From Pararhodobacter sp. (lineage in GTDB: Bacteria > Pseudomonadota > Alphaproteobacteria > Rhodobacterales > Rhodobacteraceae): 64,000 bases of DNA. Below the pieces are notes generated by a model. The model worked only from the letters and a program-made list of their open reading frames with translations, was not told the origin of the DNA and did not search any database. Made by a program: the position numbers and the translations under genes. Each line of letters begins with the position of its first letter. Position 1 is the stretch's first letter. This document shows positions 25,793 through 34,145 of the stretch, one piece after another. The stretch lies in assembly GCA_020832545.1 (NCBI GenBank), contig JAFIEK010000015.1:1-64000 (forward strand). Direction: 5' to 3'.

Positions 25793-25848
25793 GAAGCGGC
25801 TCCGCAGGGGGGAAACCGGGGCGCAGCGCATGCGCCCCGGTCGGTTCA

Positions 25849-26211
25849 TCAGGCAATGAAGTCCTTGTATTCATCCTCGGACATGAATTCGTCGAGCACG
25901 CTCATGTCGGCAATCTGCATCTTGAAGAACCATCCTTCGCCAAGAGGGTCTTCGTTGATCAGCGAAGGGTTATCGACCAGCGCTTCATTCACCGCGACGA
26001 TCTCGCCATCGACCGGAGCGAGAATGTCGGAAGCGGCCTTGACCGACTCGATCACGCTGATTTCGTCGCCCTTGACCACCTGTGTTTCAATCTCGGGCAG
26101 TTCGACAAACACCACGTCGCCAAGTTGTTCAGCGGCGTGTTCGGTGATCCCGACGATCACCAGATCGTCCTCGATACGCAGCCATTCATGTTCTTCGGTG
26201 AACTTCATCAT
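25849..26211 (-). CDS. gcvH: Glycine cleavage system H protein
   Basis: The protein of 120 residues has the GcvH start [15 protein letters not shown], the segment [20 protein letters not shown] and the lipoyl-lysine site ESVKAASDI (Lys58). It shuttles the aminomethyl group between P-, T- and L-proteins. Two adjacent ATG codons (26211 and 26208) are equally possible. It lies six bases after gcvT. The L-protein is not encoded here; the cell-wide lipoamide dehydrogenase presumably serves. Confidence 0.95.
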   Translation of the reverse strand: MMKFTEEHEWLRIEDDLVIVGITEHAAEQLGDVVFVELPEIETQVVKGDEISVIESVKAASDILAPVDGEIVAVNEALVDNPSLINEDPLGEGWFFKMQIADMSVLDEFMSEDEYKDFIA

Positions 26212-26217
26212 GAAGCC

Positions 26218-27324
26218 TCATTTGTGATAGGTGGAGGGTCGGAAAGGTAGTGAAACGACCTGCGCAGGCAACCGTTTGCCCCGCACGGCGCCCCAGATAC
26301 GGGTGCCCGGCGCGGCCTTTGCTGCGGGCAGATAGCCCATCGACATGGGCGCGCCGATGGTGGGGCCGAAGGCGCCAGAGGTGACAGCGCCCACAGGCGT
26401 ATCAGCATCCTCGGCATCAAAAAGCGCCACGCCTTCGCGCATCGGCGCACGGCCTTCGGGGCGCAGGCCCACGCGCAGTCGCGACGGCCCATCGGTCAGT
26501 TCGCGCAGGATGCGCCCGGCGCCCGGAAAGCCGCCTTCGCGTGCACCACCCCGGCGGCGGACCTTCTGGATCGCCCAGTTCAGACCGGCCTCGACGGGCG
26601 AGGTGTCTGTATCAATATCATGGCCATAGAGGCACAGGCCCGCCTCCAGCCGCAGGCTGTCACGCGCACCAAGGCCGATCGGCGCAACCTCGTCCATCTC
26701 CAGCAATGCGCGGGCGAAATCCTCGGCGCGATGCTCGGGCAGCGAAATCTCGAACCCGTCTTCGCCGGTATAGCCCGAGCGCGAGACCCAGAGATCGACA
26801 TCCCCCCACGCAAACGTAGACACATCCATGAAGCGCATATCCGCCACACCGGGCACCAGCCGCGCCAGCGCCCGCGCCGCCGCCGGGCCCTGCAGCGCCA
26901 GCAGCGCGCGGTGCATCACGGCCTCAACCCCTTGCAGATGTGCCTCAAGATGGGCGAGGTCCTCTGCCTTGCAGGCGGCGTTGACCACCAGAAAGAGATG
27001 ATCGCCCCGGTTTGCGATCATCAGATCATCCAGGATGCCGCCCGCTTCAGTGGTGAAGAAACCATAGCGCTGCCGCCCCTCGGCCAGCCCCTGCACATCA
27101 ACCGGCACCAGCGCCTCCAGCGCCTCGGCGGCACCGCGCGCGCCCAGGATGACCTGGCCCATGTGGCTGACATCAAAAAGCCCGGCCTGTGCGCGGGTGT
27201 GCAGATGCTCGCCCATCACGCCCATCGGGTATTGCACCGGCATCTCATAGCCCGCAAAGGGCACCATCTTGGCACCCAGTGACAGGTGCAGTTCATGTAG
27301 GCAGGTGCGTTTCAGGTCGGTCAT
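26218..27324 (-). CDS. gcvT: Glycine cleavage system aminomethyltransferase (T-protein)
   Basis: The protein of 368 residues has the tetrahydrofolate-binding fold with FAGYEMPVQYPMGVMGEHLH near the N-terminus, DVSHMGQV, and GYTGEDGFEI near residue 195, all standard for GcvT. It transfers the methylene group to tetrahydrofolate and frees ammonia. AGGAGG lies nine bases before the ATG, inside the stretch that the riboswitch could control. It is the first gene of gcvTHP. Confidence 0.95.
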   Translation of the reverse strand: MTDLKRTCLHELHLSLGAKMVPFAGYEMPVQYPMGVMGEHLHTRAQAGLFDVSHMGQVILGARGAAEALEALVPVDVQGLAEGRQRYGFFTTEAGGILDDLMIANRGDHLFLVVNAACKAEDLAHLEAHLQGVEAVMHRALLALQGPAAARALARLVPGVADMRFMDVSTFAWGDVDLWVSRSGYTGEDGFEISLPEHRAEDFARALLEMDEVAPIGLGARDSLRLEAGLCLYGHDIDTDTSPVEAGLNWAIQKVRRRGGAREGGFPGAGRILRELTDGPSRLRVGLRPEGRAPMREGVALFDAEDADTPVGAVTSGAFGPTIGAPMSMGYLPAAKAAPGTRIWGAVRGKRLPAQVVSLPFRPSTYHK

Positions 27325-27371
27325 GCCGCCTGTCCTCCTGTTTCGGCCGGAATACGCCCGGCACCGATCCC

Positions 27372-27387
27372 GGGCGCAACTGCGCCC
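27372..27387 (-). promoter_or_regulatory. Hairpin between riboswitch and gcvT (possible expression platform)
   Basis: GGGCGCA and TGCGCCC separated by two bases form a perfect seven-pair palindrome between the second aptamer and the gcvT ribosome binding site. There is no T-run, so if this is part of the expression platform it would act on translation or by alternative pairing rather than as a simple terminator. Confidence 0.4.
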
Positions 27388-27389
27388 CT

Positions 27390-27590
27390 TCTGGTGCCCC
27401 CTCTGTCCCTGCCCTGCCCACCTGACAGTGGGTGCGGGCGCCTGAGATCGTTATCCCTTCGGCGGGCGCAGTCGCGCCACTCTCCAGAGTTTTCTTGCCG
27501 TATACGGTCCCTTGCGCCTGAGAGTTTACCGGGGCGGTTGCTCCTTCGGCACCGGCGCAACCCCGCAAGGGGCCCGCCGGATTCTCCCGT
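27390..27590 (-). ncRNA. Tandem glycine riboswitch upstream of gcvTHP
   Basis: On the minus strand two glycine aptamers follow each other. Aptamer 1 shows GGGAGAATCC, GCCGAAGGAGCAACC (27536-27550), ACTCTCAGGC (27516-27525) and AAGGGACCG. Aptamer 2 shows AACTCTGGAGAG, GCCGAAGGGATAACG (27449-27463), ATCTCAGGCGCC (27437-27448) and GGGACAGAGGGG. These are the conserved cores of the gcvT riboswitch class, in which glycine binding turns on the glycine cleavage genes. It ends about 65 bases before the gcvT start codon. Confidence 0.95.
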
Positions 27591-27727
27591 ATCCGACCCT
27601 TCCCGAATATCAGCGGTAAAGGCCCCAAGGCAAGCCCCCCTGTGCAGGCCTGACTGTGCGGGCCTTGCATTGCGCCGACGCATTGGGCAGAGAAAGCGAC
27701 ACGGGCGCAGGCGCGAAAGGCACTTTG

Positions 27728-28294
27728 ATGAGCGATCCCTTTTTCTTCGGCTACGGCAGCCTTGTGAACCGCGCCACCCATATCTATGGCGCCGCCCGGC
27801 GTGCCCGGGTGCGCGGCTGGCGACGGACCTGGCGCTATACAGGGTTTCGCGACGGGCCGTTCCTGACCGCTGTGCCCTGCCCCGCCTCCGAGATCGCAGG
27901 ACTGGTGGCGCAGGTTCCAGGCGGTGACTGGCGGGCGCTCGATACCCGTGAAATCGGTTATGCCCGCCAGCCGCTCGGCCCTGAACTGAGCATCGAGGGC
28001 GCGCTGATCGCCACAACGCAGATCTATGCGGTGCCTCTGGCCGATGCCATCGACCCGCCGCAAAAACAGCCTATCCTGCTGTCCTATCTTGATGTTGTCG
28101 TTCAGGGGTATCTGCGCGAATTCGGCGCTGACGGCGTGGCCCAGTTCTTCACCACCACCGATGGCTGGGACGCCCCGGTCGTAGATGACCGCGCCGCTCC
28201 GCTGTATCCGCGTCACCAATCGTTGTCCGCAGCCGAACGCGCGCTGGTTGATCATCATCTGCGCGATCTGGGCATCACGCCGATCAGCCAGTGA
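27728..28294 (+). CDS. Gamma-glutamylcyclotransferase-like protein
   Basis: The protein of 188 residues begins MSDPFFFGYGSLVNRATH, the FGYGSL substrate-binding loop of the gamma-glutamylcyclotransferase (AIG2/ChaC) fold. The rest keeps the small beta-barrel pattern, with ALDTREIGYARQ holding the likely catalytic Glu. The family releases 5-oxoproline from gamma-glutamyl compounds or glutathione. I chose the ATG at 27728; an upstream in-frame ATG at 27656 adds an unrelated leader. It is transcribed away from the glycine riboswitch and followed by repeat copy C. The actual substrate is unknown. Confidence 0.7.
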   Translation: MSDPFFFGYGSLVNRATHIYGAARRARVRGWRRTWRYTGFRDGPFLTAVPCPASEIAGLVAQVPGGDWRALDTREIGYARQPLGPELSIEGALIATTQIYAVPLADAIDPPQKQPILLSYLDVVVQGYLREFGADGVAQFFTTTDGWDAPVVDDRAAPLYPRHQSLSAAERALVDHHLRDLGITPISQ

Positions 28295-28310
28295 CCGCGC
28301 CCGCCTCTCA

Positions 28311-28376
28311 CTTACTCACAAATATCCTCCGGGGATGAACTGGCCAAAGGCAAGGAGGGGGCTGGAAAATCCCCCT
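28311..28376 (+). repeat. Two-hairpin intergenic repeat, copy C
   Basis: The copy reads CTTACTCACAAATATCCTCC, GGGGATGAACTGGCC, AAA, GGCAAGG, then GGGGG-CTGGAAAAT-CCCCC. The overall plan matches copies A and B, but the inner stem is partly decayed and the outer loop is different. It lies between the cyclotransferase-like gene and the convergent DegP-type gene. Confidence 0.6.
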
Positions 28377-28390
28377 GCCCGCGTGACCAG

Positions 28391-28423
28391 AAAAAGCCGG
28401 GCGTCCCTTGCAGAACGCCCGGC
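28391..28423 (-). terminator. Rho-independent terminator of the DegP-type gene
   Basis: On the minus strand GCCGGGCGT, a ten-base loop and ACGCCCGGC form a perfect nine-pair stem followed directly by TTTTT. It begins 20 bases after the stop codon at 28444. Confidence 0.85.
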
Positions 28424-28443
28424 CCAAAATCCGGCGAATTCGC

Positions 28444-29934
28444 TCACTCTTGCAGCGACAGCGCCACAAAACGCGGGTCGTCGCCGCGACGCACCATCAG
28501 TAACAACGTGCGACGCCCGGCCTCGCGCGCCTCGTCAACCCGTTCGCTGAATTCTGCGATGGTGGTTACCGGTGCCTGACCGGCCTCGGTGATGACATCG
28601 CCCGGGCGAATGCCCTTGGCTTCGGCATCCGAGCCCGGCTCAACCCCGCGCACCACCAGCCCCATGGTGCCGACGGGCAGGGCCATCTCCTCGCGCATCG
28701 CTTCGGTCAGTTCGGCCATCTCCATACCCATGACCTCAGCCGGCGCGGCGGGCGCTGGTGCGGCAGAGGGGCGGGCGGCGCTGCCTGCTTCTTCGCGCAG
28801 ACCAAGGGTGACCATCACTACTTCATCCTGCCCGTCGCGGTACACCACAACCTCGACCGCACGGCCCACACCGGCATCTGCCACCCGGCGGACCAGATCG
28901 CGCGTATCGGTCACCGAGCCGCCGTCGAAGCTGGTGATCACATCGCCCGTCAGCATCCCTGCATCGCGGGCGGGGCCTTCCATGACCTCGGTCACCATCG
29001 CGCCGCTGGCGCGTGCCAGCCCCAGGGCATCGGCGACATCTTCGGTCACGTCCTGAATGCGCACACCCAGCCAGCCGCGCCGCGTGGTGCCGAATTCCTT
29101 CAGCTGATCAATCACCCGTGTGGCCACATTCGACGACATGGCAAACCCGATCCCGATAGAGCCGCCGGTGGGCGACAGGATCGCGGTATTCACGCCGATC
29201 ACCGCGCCGTCCATGTTAAAAAGCGGCCCGCCAGAGTTACCACGGTTGATCGCCGCGTCGGTTTGGATGTAGTCGTCGTAGTTGCCCTGCAACGCCCGGC
29301 CCCGCGCAGAGACGATGCCCGCGCTGACCGAGAACCCCTGACCCAGCGGGTTCCCGACGGCAAGAACCCAGTCGCCCACCCGCGCCGCCTCGCTGTCGCC
29401 GAATTCGACAAAGGGCAAGGGCGCATCATATTCGACCTTGAGAAGGGCGATATCGGTGGCCGGGTCGGTACCGATCAGTTCTGCCGTCAGGTTCAGCCCC
29501 GAGAAGAACTCGACCCGGATCTCATCGGCATCCTCGATCACATGGTTGTTGGTGACGATATAGCCATCGTCAGAAATCACAAAACCCGAACCCAGCGACT
29601 GGCTTTGCCGGGGCCGGGGTTGTTGCTGGCCGTCACGGTTGAAGAATTCGTTGAAGAAGTCCTGAAACGGTGCGCCATCGGGCAGGCGCGGAACGCCACG
29701 GTCCAGCTCTGCGGAAACGGTGGTCGAGGTGGTGATGTTGACCACCGCCGGGCTGACCTCTTCGGCCAGATCGGCAAAGCTGCCGGGCCGTTCCTGCGCG
29801 TGCAAGGGCGAGATCAGCACCAGCGCGAACAGCGCAAGCAGCGTGAGCATGGCTACCCCCAGCCGGGCGTGCACCCCCACCGGCCGGCGCGCGATCACCT
29901 GGACCCGGGGCGCATTTGTCACATCATGCAGCAT
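28444..29934 (-). CDS. Do-family periplasmic serine endopeptidase (DegP/HtrA type)
   Basis: The protein of 496 residues has a membrane or signal segment (VAMLTLLALFALVLISPLHAQ), a trypsin-like domain with the full triad His131 (TNNHVIED), Asp161 (ATDIALLK) and Ser234 (RGNSGGPLFN), and two PDZ domains (about 275-365 and 400-490). It degrades or refolds damaged envelope proteins in the periplasm. AGGAGGT lies nine bases before the ATG at 29934; an earlier start at 29967 lacks this. A Q-rich loop (RDGQQQPRPRQ) before the His matches the LA loop. Single gene with its own terminator. Which paralogue (DegP, DegQ, MucD) cannot be fixed. Confidence 0.9.
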   Translation of the reverse strand: MLHDVTNAPRVQVIARRPVGVHARLGVAMLTLLALFALVLISPLHAQERPGSFADLAEEVSPAVVNITTSTTVSAELDRGVPRLPDGAPFQDFFNEFFNRDGQQQPRPRQSQSLGSGFVISDDGYIVTNNHVIEDADEIRVEFFSGLNLTAELIGTDPATDIALLKVEYDAPLPFVEFGDSEAARVGDWVLAVGNPLGQGFSVSAGIVSARGRALQGNYDDYIQTDAAINRGNSGGPLFNMDGAVIGVNTAILSPTGGSIGIGFAMSSNVATRVIDQLKEFGTTRRGWLGVRIQDVTEDVADALGLARASGAMVTEVMEGPARDAGMLTGDVITSFDGGSVTDTRDLVRRVADAGVGRAVEVVVYRDGQDEVVMVTLGLREEAGSAARPSAAPAPAAPAEVMGMEMAELTEAMREEMALPVGTMGLVVRGVEPGSDAEAKGIRPGDVITEAGQAPVTTIAEFSERVDEAREAGRRTLLLMVRRGDDPRFVALSLQE

Positions 29935-30126
29935 TAGTTCAAACCTCCTGTCGACAGCCGAACGCAAGGTGCGATCGGCGCGGATATCGCAAAAGATAGG
30001 GAGAATTCGCGCGACTGCAAATAGCGATGTGGTGCCTCAAGCGAAGGTGAAGACCCTGTAAGGTCCTGGCGCCGCGCAAAGCACGCGCCGCCACGCCACA
30101 CCGGCACGCATAACCAGCCCGGGGGA

Positions 30127-30873
30127 TCAGCCGAACGCGGCGGAAAAACCGTCTGTCAGTACCGTGCCGTCCGACCCGCAGATCGCCAGCGCCACGCGGC
30201 GTTCATAGGGAGCGGCATCCGGGCGCGTCATGGTGAAGATACCTGCCGCGCATCCGGCCCGCGCAGCGGCAGCCAGAACCACCCTGATCGCGTCTTCCAG
30301 CACTGTGTCGCGCCCGCTGGCGGCCAGCCCCATGCCCAGATCGCCCGGTCCGATAAACGCCAGATCAACCCCGGGAACAGCGAGAATGGCATCAAGCGCA
30401 TCCAGTGCCTCTATTGTTTCGATCTGAAGCGCGACCACGGTGCCTGAGCGTGCGGCCTCCAGATAGCCCGGCATGTTGCTGCCATAGCCTGTCGCCCGCC
30501 CCGGCCCGAACCCGCGCCGCCCCTCGGGCGGAAAGCGCGCCGCAGCGACGGCGCGCGCGGCCTCCTCGACCGAAGCGATGCGCGGCACCAACACGCCCTC
30601 GGCACCGAAATCCAGCGCCTGCCCGATGGCAACGGGGTCCGGCCCCGGCACGCGCACCAGTGCGGGCACGCGCCACAGGGCGGCGGCGCGCAGCATATCC
30701 TCAACCACGTTGGGCGCGATCGGCCCGTGCTCTGTGTCGATACAGACAAAATCAGGCCCCGCCGCGCAGGCGATTTCCACCACCATGGCCGAGGGCACAG
30801 CCAGAAACGGGCCAGCCAGCATGGGCCGGTCTCCGGCGGCGGCGCGGGCAATCTCGGATCGCAGGCTCATCAT
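30127..30873 (-). CDS. HpcH/HpaI-family class II aldolase
   Basis: The protein of 248 residues matches the 4-hydroxy-2-oxoheptanedioate aldolase family: base His in CIDTEHGPI, LVRVPGPDPV, LVPRIASVEEA, metal Glu in LQIETIEAL and metal Asp in IGPGDLGMG. Such enzymes split 4-hydroxy-2-oxo acids into pyruvate (or a related oxo acid) and an aldehyde. It is the last gene of the 15-kb catabolic cluster; its start overlaps the stop of the FAD-linked dehydrogenase by four bases. Its likely role is the final carbon-carbon cleavage of the degraded compound. The real substrate is not known. Confidence 0.8.
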   Translation of the reverse strand: MMSLRSEIARAAAGDRPMLAGPFLAVPSAMVVEIACAAGPDFVCIDTEHGPIAPNVVEDMLRAAALWRVPALVRVPGPDPVAIGQALDFGAEGVLVPRIASVEEAARAVAAARFPPEGRRGFGPGRATGYGSNMPGYLEAARSGTVVALQIETIEALDALDAILAVPGVDLAFIGPGDLGMGLAASGRDTVLEDAIRVVLAAAARAGCAAGIFTMTRPDAAPYERRVALAICGSDGTVLTDGFSAAFG

Positions 30874-32249
30874 GGCGCAAAGCCCTTTCCGGGGTTGAGG
30901 ATGCCGTGCGGATCCAGCGCGGTCTTGAGGCGGCGCATGGTGGCGATCTCCGCGTCCGAGCGGCTGTAGCCCAGATAATCACGCTTGATCGCGCCGATCC
31001 CGTGTTCGGCTGACACCGTGCCACCCAGATCGCGGATCATGCCATAGACAAAGGCCTTGATCGCACCTGCGGGCTGCTCAGCCCCCGCTTGCGGGACATT
31101 GACCACCAGATGCAGGTTGCTGTCGCCCATATGCCCGTAGCTGAGGGCGCGCGCGCCCGGCCAGCGAGTGGCAATGCCTGCCTCCAACTGCGCCACGGCC
31201 CCGGCCATGCACTCAAGAGGCAGGCCCACATCGAACGCCGTCAGCGGGCCGAGGATGCGGCCGTATTCCGCCACCGCCTCGCGCACCGCCCAAAGGGCGC
31301 GCTCTTCGCGCGCCGAGGCGGCGATGACGGCATCCGCCAGTGCGCCGCTTTCCATCGCGTCTGCAAGGCAGTTCTCCAGCCGCTCGCGCAACCCAACATC
31401 AAAGCCCCCGGCTTCGATGATGACATAGACACCGTGCGGGCCGGACAGCGGGTGCGTGGCCTCGATACCGGCGCGCATGAAGTCATAAAAACTGGGCCAC
31501 ATCACCTCGAACGAGATCAGCGCGGGGCCAAGGGCGGCGCGGGTGCGCGCCAGAAGGTCCAGCATCGCGCCCGTATCCGCACATCCGCAAAACGCCGTGG
31601 CGCTGTGGGTGGGCCGCGGTTGCAGGCGCATCACGGCCTGCGTCACAACCCCCATCAACCCCTCAGAGCCGATGAACAGCTGCTTGAGGTCCAGGCCTGC
31701 GTTATTCTTGATCATCGTGTTCATCGAGGTCAGCACCGTGCCATCGGCCAACACGGCCTCCAGCCCCAGCACATGGTCGCGCGCCATGCCGTAACGCAGC
31801 ACCTGATTGCCGCCCGCATTGGTGGCAATCACGCCGCCAAGGGTGCACGAGCCGCGCGCGCCCAAATCGACAGCCAGCATCAGCCCGGCCTCTTGCGCAG
31901 CCTCTTGGGCGCTTTGCAGTATGCACCCGGCCTCAACCGTCAGCGTGGCCATCTGCGGGTCAACCGCCAGCACGCGGTTCATCCGCTCAAGCGACAGGGC
32001 CACCGCGCCCGCCACGGGATGCGCCCCGCCGGATATCCCCGTCAGCCCGCCCTGCGGCACCACGGGCGTGCCGGTTTCATGGCACAGCGCCAATGCCACT
32101 GAGACCTCGGCCGTGCTGCGCGGGCGGATCAATGCAAGGGGCGCAACCGGTGGCAGGCCCGACCAGTCATGGTGGTTGCGCTCGGGAATATCTGTGGTGA
32201 CAACCTCCGCACCCAGCGCGGCGGTCAACCGGGCGGCAACATCGCTCAT
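30870..32249 (-). CDS. FAD-linked 2-hydroxyacid dehydrogenase (glycolate oxidase GlcD / D-lactate dehydrogenase type)
   Basis: The protein of 459 residues has the PCMH-type FAD domain (PVVPQGGLTGISGGAHP, GGVIATNAGGNQVLRYGMAR) and the C-terminal FAD-oxidase domain ending SAEHGIGAIKRDYL and LDPHGILNPGKGF. The family oxidises D-2-hydroxy acids (lactate, glycolate, 2-hydroxyglutarate and similar) to 2-oxo acids, passing electrons to a quinone or flavoprotein. It overlaps both neighbours by four bases, so it is co-translated with the aldolase gene and the LLM oxygenase gene. In the cluster it could make the oxo acid cleaved by the aldolase. Confidence 0.85.
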   Translation of the reverse strand: MSDVAARLTAALGAEVVTTDIPERNHHDWSGLPPVAPLALIRPRSTAEVSVALALCHETGTPVVPQGGLTGISGGAHPVAGAVALSLERMNRVLAVDPQMATLTVEAGCILQSAQEAAQEAGLMLAVDLGARGSCTLGGVIATNAGGNQVLRYGMARDHVLGLEAVLADGTVLTSMNTMIKNNAGLDLKQLFIGSEGLMGVVTQAVMRLQPRPTHSATAFCGCADTGAMLDLLARTRAALGPALISFEVMWPSFYDFMRAGIEATHPLSGPHGVYVIIEAGGFDVGLRERLENCLADAMESGALADAVIAASAREERALWAVREAVAEYGRILGPLTAFDVGLPLECMAGAVAQLEAGIATRWPGARALSYGHMGDSNLHLVVNVPQAGAEQPAGAIKAFVYGMIRDLGGTVSAEHGIGAIKRDYLGYSRSDAEIATMRRLKTALDPHGILNPGKGFAP

Positions 32250-33334
32250 CCACGCAGCCCCGCGCGCTGCAGGATCGGCAGAACACCTTCGCAGAAATAA
32301 GGCAACTCATTGAGGAAATTCACAAAACTGACCGTCGTTCCGGCAAAGCCCGCGCGCGACATCTCGATCATCTGTTCGGCGATATCGTCCGGCGTGCCGA
32401 TCAACGGATAGGTACCCGCCCCGCCCGCAAACCACTTGCGGCGCAGTCGGTAGGTCTCTTCGTCATGGTTTTGCGAATTCGCGGCCTGCGTGCCGATCAT
32501 GTAATCAAGCGCGACATCGTCAGCCATGGTGACGGCGTAATGCTCATAATAGTCTTCGGCTTCGGCGCGACTGGGGCGGCAAACGACATGCGTGGTGGTA
32601 TAGACCCCGACCTGCCGCCCGGTGTCCGCGCTGCGGCTGGCCATATCATCAATCGTGGCGCGCCCGGCCTCGATGCTTTTGAAGGTAGTGAACAGGAAAT
32701 CGGCATGCCGGGCGGCAAAGGCGCGGCCCGGTGGGGAAAAGGCGGCATTCAGGATTGGCGGGCGGTTGCCCTGCACGGGCTTTGGCGCGGTCGCCGCGCC
32801 GCGCATCTGGTAATACTTGCCGTCAAAGTCGAACGGTTCGCCCTCAGCGTAAAGCCGCGTAATCACCTCGATCCATTCGCCCGCCTGATCATAAGGCGCA
32901 TCGGCCTTTTCCAGCCCAAACATGGCGAATTCATCCGGGTTCCAGCCCGCCACGATGTTCAGCCCCGCCCGCCCGTTCGAGGCCTGATCAACTGTCGCCA
33001 GCGCCTTGGCGGCAAAGACCGGGTGCACCATCGGCACATGCACGGTGGAAAACAGCGCGATCCGCTCGGTCACCCCGGCCAATGCGGCGGCAAAGGTGAA
33101 GGTCTCATAGGAATGCTGGCGCGAGTTGATCTCGCCGCCGTAGCCCTTCCATCGTGCGATCGGCAGAAAGAACTCGATCCCGGCACGATCAGCGATCTGC
33201 GCGGCCTGAACGATCTCGGACCAGCGGGCAGGCCAGCGCTCGGGCACCTTGGTGATCGTCAGCCCGCCATCGGCATTGGCCGAAAAGACACCCAGTTTGA
33301 AACGATTGGCGCTGTGCATCGGATGTGCGGTCAT
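32246..33334 (-). CDS. LLM-class flavin-dependent monooxygenase (RutA-like)
   Basis: The protein of 362 residues is a bacterial luciferase-like TIM barrel. It starts MTAHPMHSANRFKLGVFSAN and contains ARWKGYGG, LNIVAGWNPDEFAMFG and RPPILNAAFSPPGRAFAARH, which resemble the pyrimidine monooxygenase RutA and alkanesulfonate or dimethylsulfone monooxygenases. These use FMNH2 from a separate reductase and O2, and RutA-type members open rings by attacking an amide carbonyl. The ATG at 33334 with GAGG upstream is preferred to an ATG at 33370. No flavin reductase gene is in the cluster. The substrate could be a cyclic amide or ester, but this is inference. Confidence 0.8.
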   Translation of the reverse strand: MTAHPMHSANRFKLGVFSANADGGLTITKVPERWPARWSEIVQAAQIADRAGIEFFLPIARWKGYGGEINSRQHSYETFTFAAALAGVTERIALFSTVHVPMVHPVFAAKALATVDQASNGRAGLNIVAGWNPDEFAMFGLEKADAPYDQAGEWIEVITRLYAEGEPFDFDGKYYQMRGAATAPKPVQGNRPPILNAAFSPPGRAFAARHADFLFTTFKSIEAGRATIDDMASRSADTGRQVGVYTTTHVVCRPSRAEAEDYYEHYAVTMADDVALDYMIGTQAANSQNHDEETYRLRRKWFAGGAGTYPLIGTPDDIAEQMIEMSRAGFAGTTVSFVNFLNELPYFCEGVLPILQRAGLRG

Positions 33335-33388
33335 GGCGACCTCGGCTTGAGGGGTTGAGACAGGGCGCACCGGGGCGCGCCCGGGCGA

Positions 33389-34072
33389 TCAGGCTTGCGG
33401 CTGTTCGTCGGTTTCCTCCGGCCCGCCAACCGCACGTTCGAACCAGCAAAGGGCGGTGTCGATGAAATCGCCCATGACCTTGCGCGCGGCCTCGGGGTCG
33501 CGTGCGGCAAAGGCCGCGACAAGGTCGCAGACCCCGGCCATGGCAGCCGCGCGGGCCTTGGGGTCAACCAGTGTGGCGCGGCGCACCAGCACCACCTGAT
33601 CATCGAACCGTGCGATGGTCTCCTGCAACCGGCGGTTCGGAATGCGTGACAACCACAGCGCGCGAAAGGCGATATTCGCCGCCGCCGCCGCATCCTGACT
33701 TTCAGCGGCGATCATCCGGTCGCGCCCGACCTGATAGTCGCTCAGATCAGCCTCGCTCAGCGTGGCGGCGATGTCGGCAACTGCCTGGGGTTCCAACAGG
33801 CGGCGGATCTGGAAAATCTCATGGATGTCGCGCAGCGTCAGTGTGGGTACGACAAAGCGCCCGTCCTGCTGTTCGACAAGTCCCGCATGCGCCAGCCGAA
33901 ACAACGCCTCGCGCACCGGGGTGCGCGACACAGACAGCCGCCGCGCCAGATCTTCCTCGACCATGCGGTCACCCGGCTGAAAGACATTTGACTGCATCAT
34001 TCCGCGCAGCCTGTCATAGACCTGCGCGCTCAGCGACGGTTGGCGGCGGATGCTGAAATCGGTTTGGGTCAC
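33389..34072 (-). CDS. GntR-family (FCD) transcriptional regulator
   Basis: The protein of 227 residues has an N-terminal winged helix (LSAQVYDRLRGMMQSNVFQP, DLARRLSVSRTPVREALFRL) and a C-terminal FCD helical domain. One of the usual metal-binding positions, the His of the FH motif, is Arg here (NIAFRALWLSR), so ligand sensing may not use a metal in the normal way. The start is a GTG at 34072 with AGGAGGA five bases upstream. A perfect palindrome (34092-34103) lies right upstream, matched by another before the TRAP genes, so it is likely to regulate itself and the transporter. Confidence 0.88.
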   Translation of the reverse strand: MTQTDFSIRRQPSLSAQVYDRLRGMMQSNVFQPGDRMVEEDLARRLSVSRTPVREALFRLAHAGLVEQQDGRFVVPTLTLRDIHEIFQIRRLLEPQAVADIAATLSEADLSDYQVGRDRMIAAESQDAAAAANIAFRALWLSRIPNRRLQETIARFDDQVVLVRRATLVDPKARAAAMAGVCDLVAAFAARDPEAARKVMGDFIDTALCWFERAVGGPEETDEQPQA

Positions 34073-34091
34073 GGGAGTCCTCCTAAAAAAT

Positions 34092-34103
34092 ACTGTATAC
34101 AGT
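34092..34103. promoter_or_regulatory. Likely operator of the GntR regulator (autoregulatory site)
   Basis: ACTGTATACAGT is a perfect 12-base palindrome 20 bases upstream of the gntR-type start codon. FCD-type GntR proteins typically bind TNGTNNNACNA-like or GTATAC-centred palindromes of this size. A site differing at one base lies at 37893-37904. Confidence 0.7.
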
Positions 34104-34145
34104 GCTCAAATGCGTGTCAATCTGCCCCAGAGTGACCGACAGCGG

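Noticed and set aside
27498-27507. CCGTATACGG resembling the GntR operator
   Set aside because: It is part of the glycine aptamer region between the two aptamer cores and far from the GntR regulon; the flanks differ from the two operator sites.
31089-32102. Plus-strand open frame of 337 codons opposite the FAD-linked dehydrogenase gene
   Set aside because: Antisense shadow; the minus-strand gene carries full PCMH and FAD-oxidase motifs and is coupled with its neighbours.
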